A stretch of DNA of 64,000 nt, from assembly GCA_028023455.1 (NCBI GenBank), contig JAQFVV010006246.1, positions 4,329,501 to 4,393,500 on the forward strand. The letters are read 5' to 3'. This document shows positions 63,281-64,000 of the stretch, one piece after another. Both the position numbers and the translations under genes were made by a program. Origin of the DNA: Epiperipatus broadwayi. Its lineage: Eukaryota > Onychophora > Udeonychophora > Euonychophora > Peripatidae. Position 1 is the stretch's first letter. Every line of letters begins with the position of its first letter. The notes beneath the pieces were generated by a model. The model was given only the letters and a program-made list of their open reading frames with translations. It searched no databases and was not told the DNA's origin.

Positions 63281-64000
63281 ATATATATAAATAATAAAAG
63301 CAAATTTTATTAGTACTTTTTCAAATCATAATAGATCCAGAAATTTTCTAATTTGAAATTGGAGTAGGGAAATTGAAATGTGTTTCTGGTTCCAATTAGA
63401 TGCAAGATTATATTTTTGAGTTAGATTAATTAACTTAGTTTATTATTTATTACTAATAGATATGAGTTGAAGAATGCTCACAATCCCTTATTGATGAATA
63501 CTGCAATTTCTTCATTGCTTTTTCTTGTGAGGCTGTCAGAGAGAGTATTGTTTTGCAAAAATATTATTTAATGGCTCACCTATTTTTTTTTACAGCTTCT
63601 CAAATATGTAATACTAATCTAATCAAAGAACAAACAAATCTGAATATGTTTAAGATAATTCACAAGCTAGATCTTTAAAAAGTCATTTAAATAGACCTCT
63701 GAATATCACACTTTTTTTGTTATATTAATGCTAATCTATTTTATCAAATAAAAGAAAAAATATAGTAGCATTGTTCAAATTCTCCAATTATCTAACACAT
63801 TGTTTAAAGCAAAACTTGTTAATGATTATAATGTTTCAGTCAAATGTATTGTAACGGGATGGGAGTATCAGGATGTGAAGTAAAATGGACTGAACCTGGG
63901 GTGATGGAAAATCATCATCAAACCCAAGTAAATAGAAAACGAAATATCAATAATTTACAAAGTATATATAAGTAAAAAATTTAAGAATATAACACTTTAT

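Larger units (their letters stand above)
60979..64000. other. Intron to the end of the window: microsatellites and weak repeat traces
   Basis: TA/GA microsatellite at 61013-61050, hairpin at 61077-61119, and TG/TA microsatellite at 61817-61856. A string AATATAT-free but sharing TATATTATATAA-CATGAAAAC occurs at 61155-61180 and 61790-61817 and suggests two remnants of one repeat. 62970-63280 is a GC-richer block that ends in (TA)n and looks like the 3' end of an unrecognised retroposon. No further exon is supported. Confidence 0.45.

Noticed and set aside
63594-63640. Possible next cubilin exon after TTTTTTTTACAG
   Set aside because: The phase fits for a few codons (TSQICNTNL) but there is no EGF6 ending with its cysteines and no matching donor.

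Overview
The window reads as one stretch of an animal (metazoan) nuclear genome. It is strongly AT-rich, has long introns with GT-AG splice sites, and its introns are full of decayed transposons. No bacterial, plastid or viral gene organisation is present. The backbone is one plus-strand gene with ten supported internal exons between 3219 and 60978. Joined, they give an open frame of 1021 nt (about 340 codons): a short heptad-rich coiled coil followed by five complete EGF-like modules and the start of a sixth. The order coiled coil, then EGF, EGF-Ca, EGF, EGF-Ca, EGF-Ca, EGF, together with the motifs in each module, matches the N-terminus of cubilin (CUBN). Cubilin is the endocytic co-receptor with eight EGF and many CUB domains. 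The signal-peptide end and the remaining EGF and CUB exons lie outside the window. The species cannot be named from this sequence; a protostome invertebrate is my guess.

Intron contents, in order. 838-1985 is a nest of inverted repeats. 6645-7718 is a decayed mariner with terminal inverted repeats and TA duplications. 10806-13870 is a Penelope-like element (PLE): a frame-broken reverse transcriptase body between two ~550-bp direct repeats that carry the GIY-YIG endonuclease end. 23433-23723 is a second PLE endonuclease remnant on the minus strand. 24336-28030 is a decayed APE-type LINE. 28515-28700 is a third PLE tail. 29240-30246 is a head-to-head pair of ~454-bp units, each with a complete hammerhead ribozyme fold. 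33079-33671 is a ~297-bp tandem duplication. 35376-35640 is a diverged relative of the ribozyme units, with its own hammerhead. 38675-39350 and 43220-43736 are fold-back elements. 41740-42270 holds another, differently built hammerhead candidate on the minus strand. 45060-46170 is a ZBED5/GTF2IRD2-like hAT transposase pseudogene. 48597-51345 and 53201-55103 are two RTE-clade LINE copies, both antisense to the gene; the second keeps a 649-codon open frame and a 12-bp target-site duplication. 58500-60660 is a Ty3-type gag-pol remnant.

The most interesting signal is the set of four hammerhead ribozyme candidates (30093-30134 plus; 29408-29449 minus; 35542-35581 plus; 41848-41902 minus). Three belong to one family and show a compensatory base-pair change. 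The inverted ~454-bp units begin to repeat themselves at their ends, which is the arrangement of retrozymes and of hammerhead-bearing PLE terminal repeats. They sit between near-identical ~255-bp direct repeats.

All calls rest on reading the sequence by eye. Exon and element edges are exact where splice sites, terminal repeats or target duplications fix them, and approximate elsewhere.
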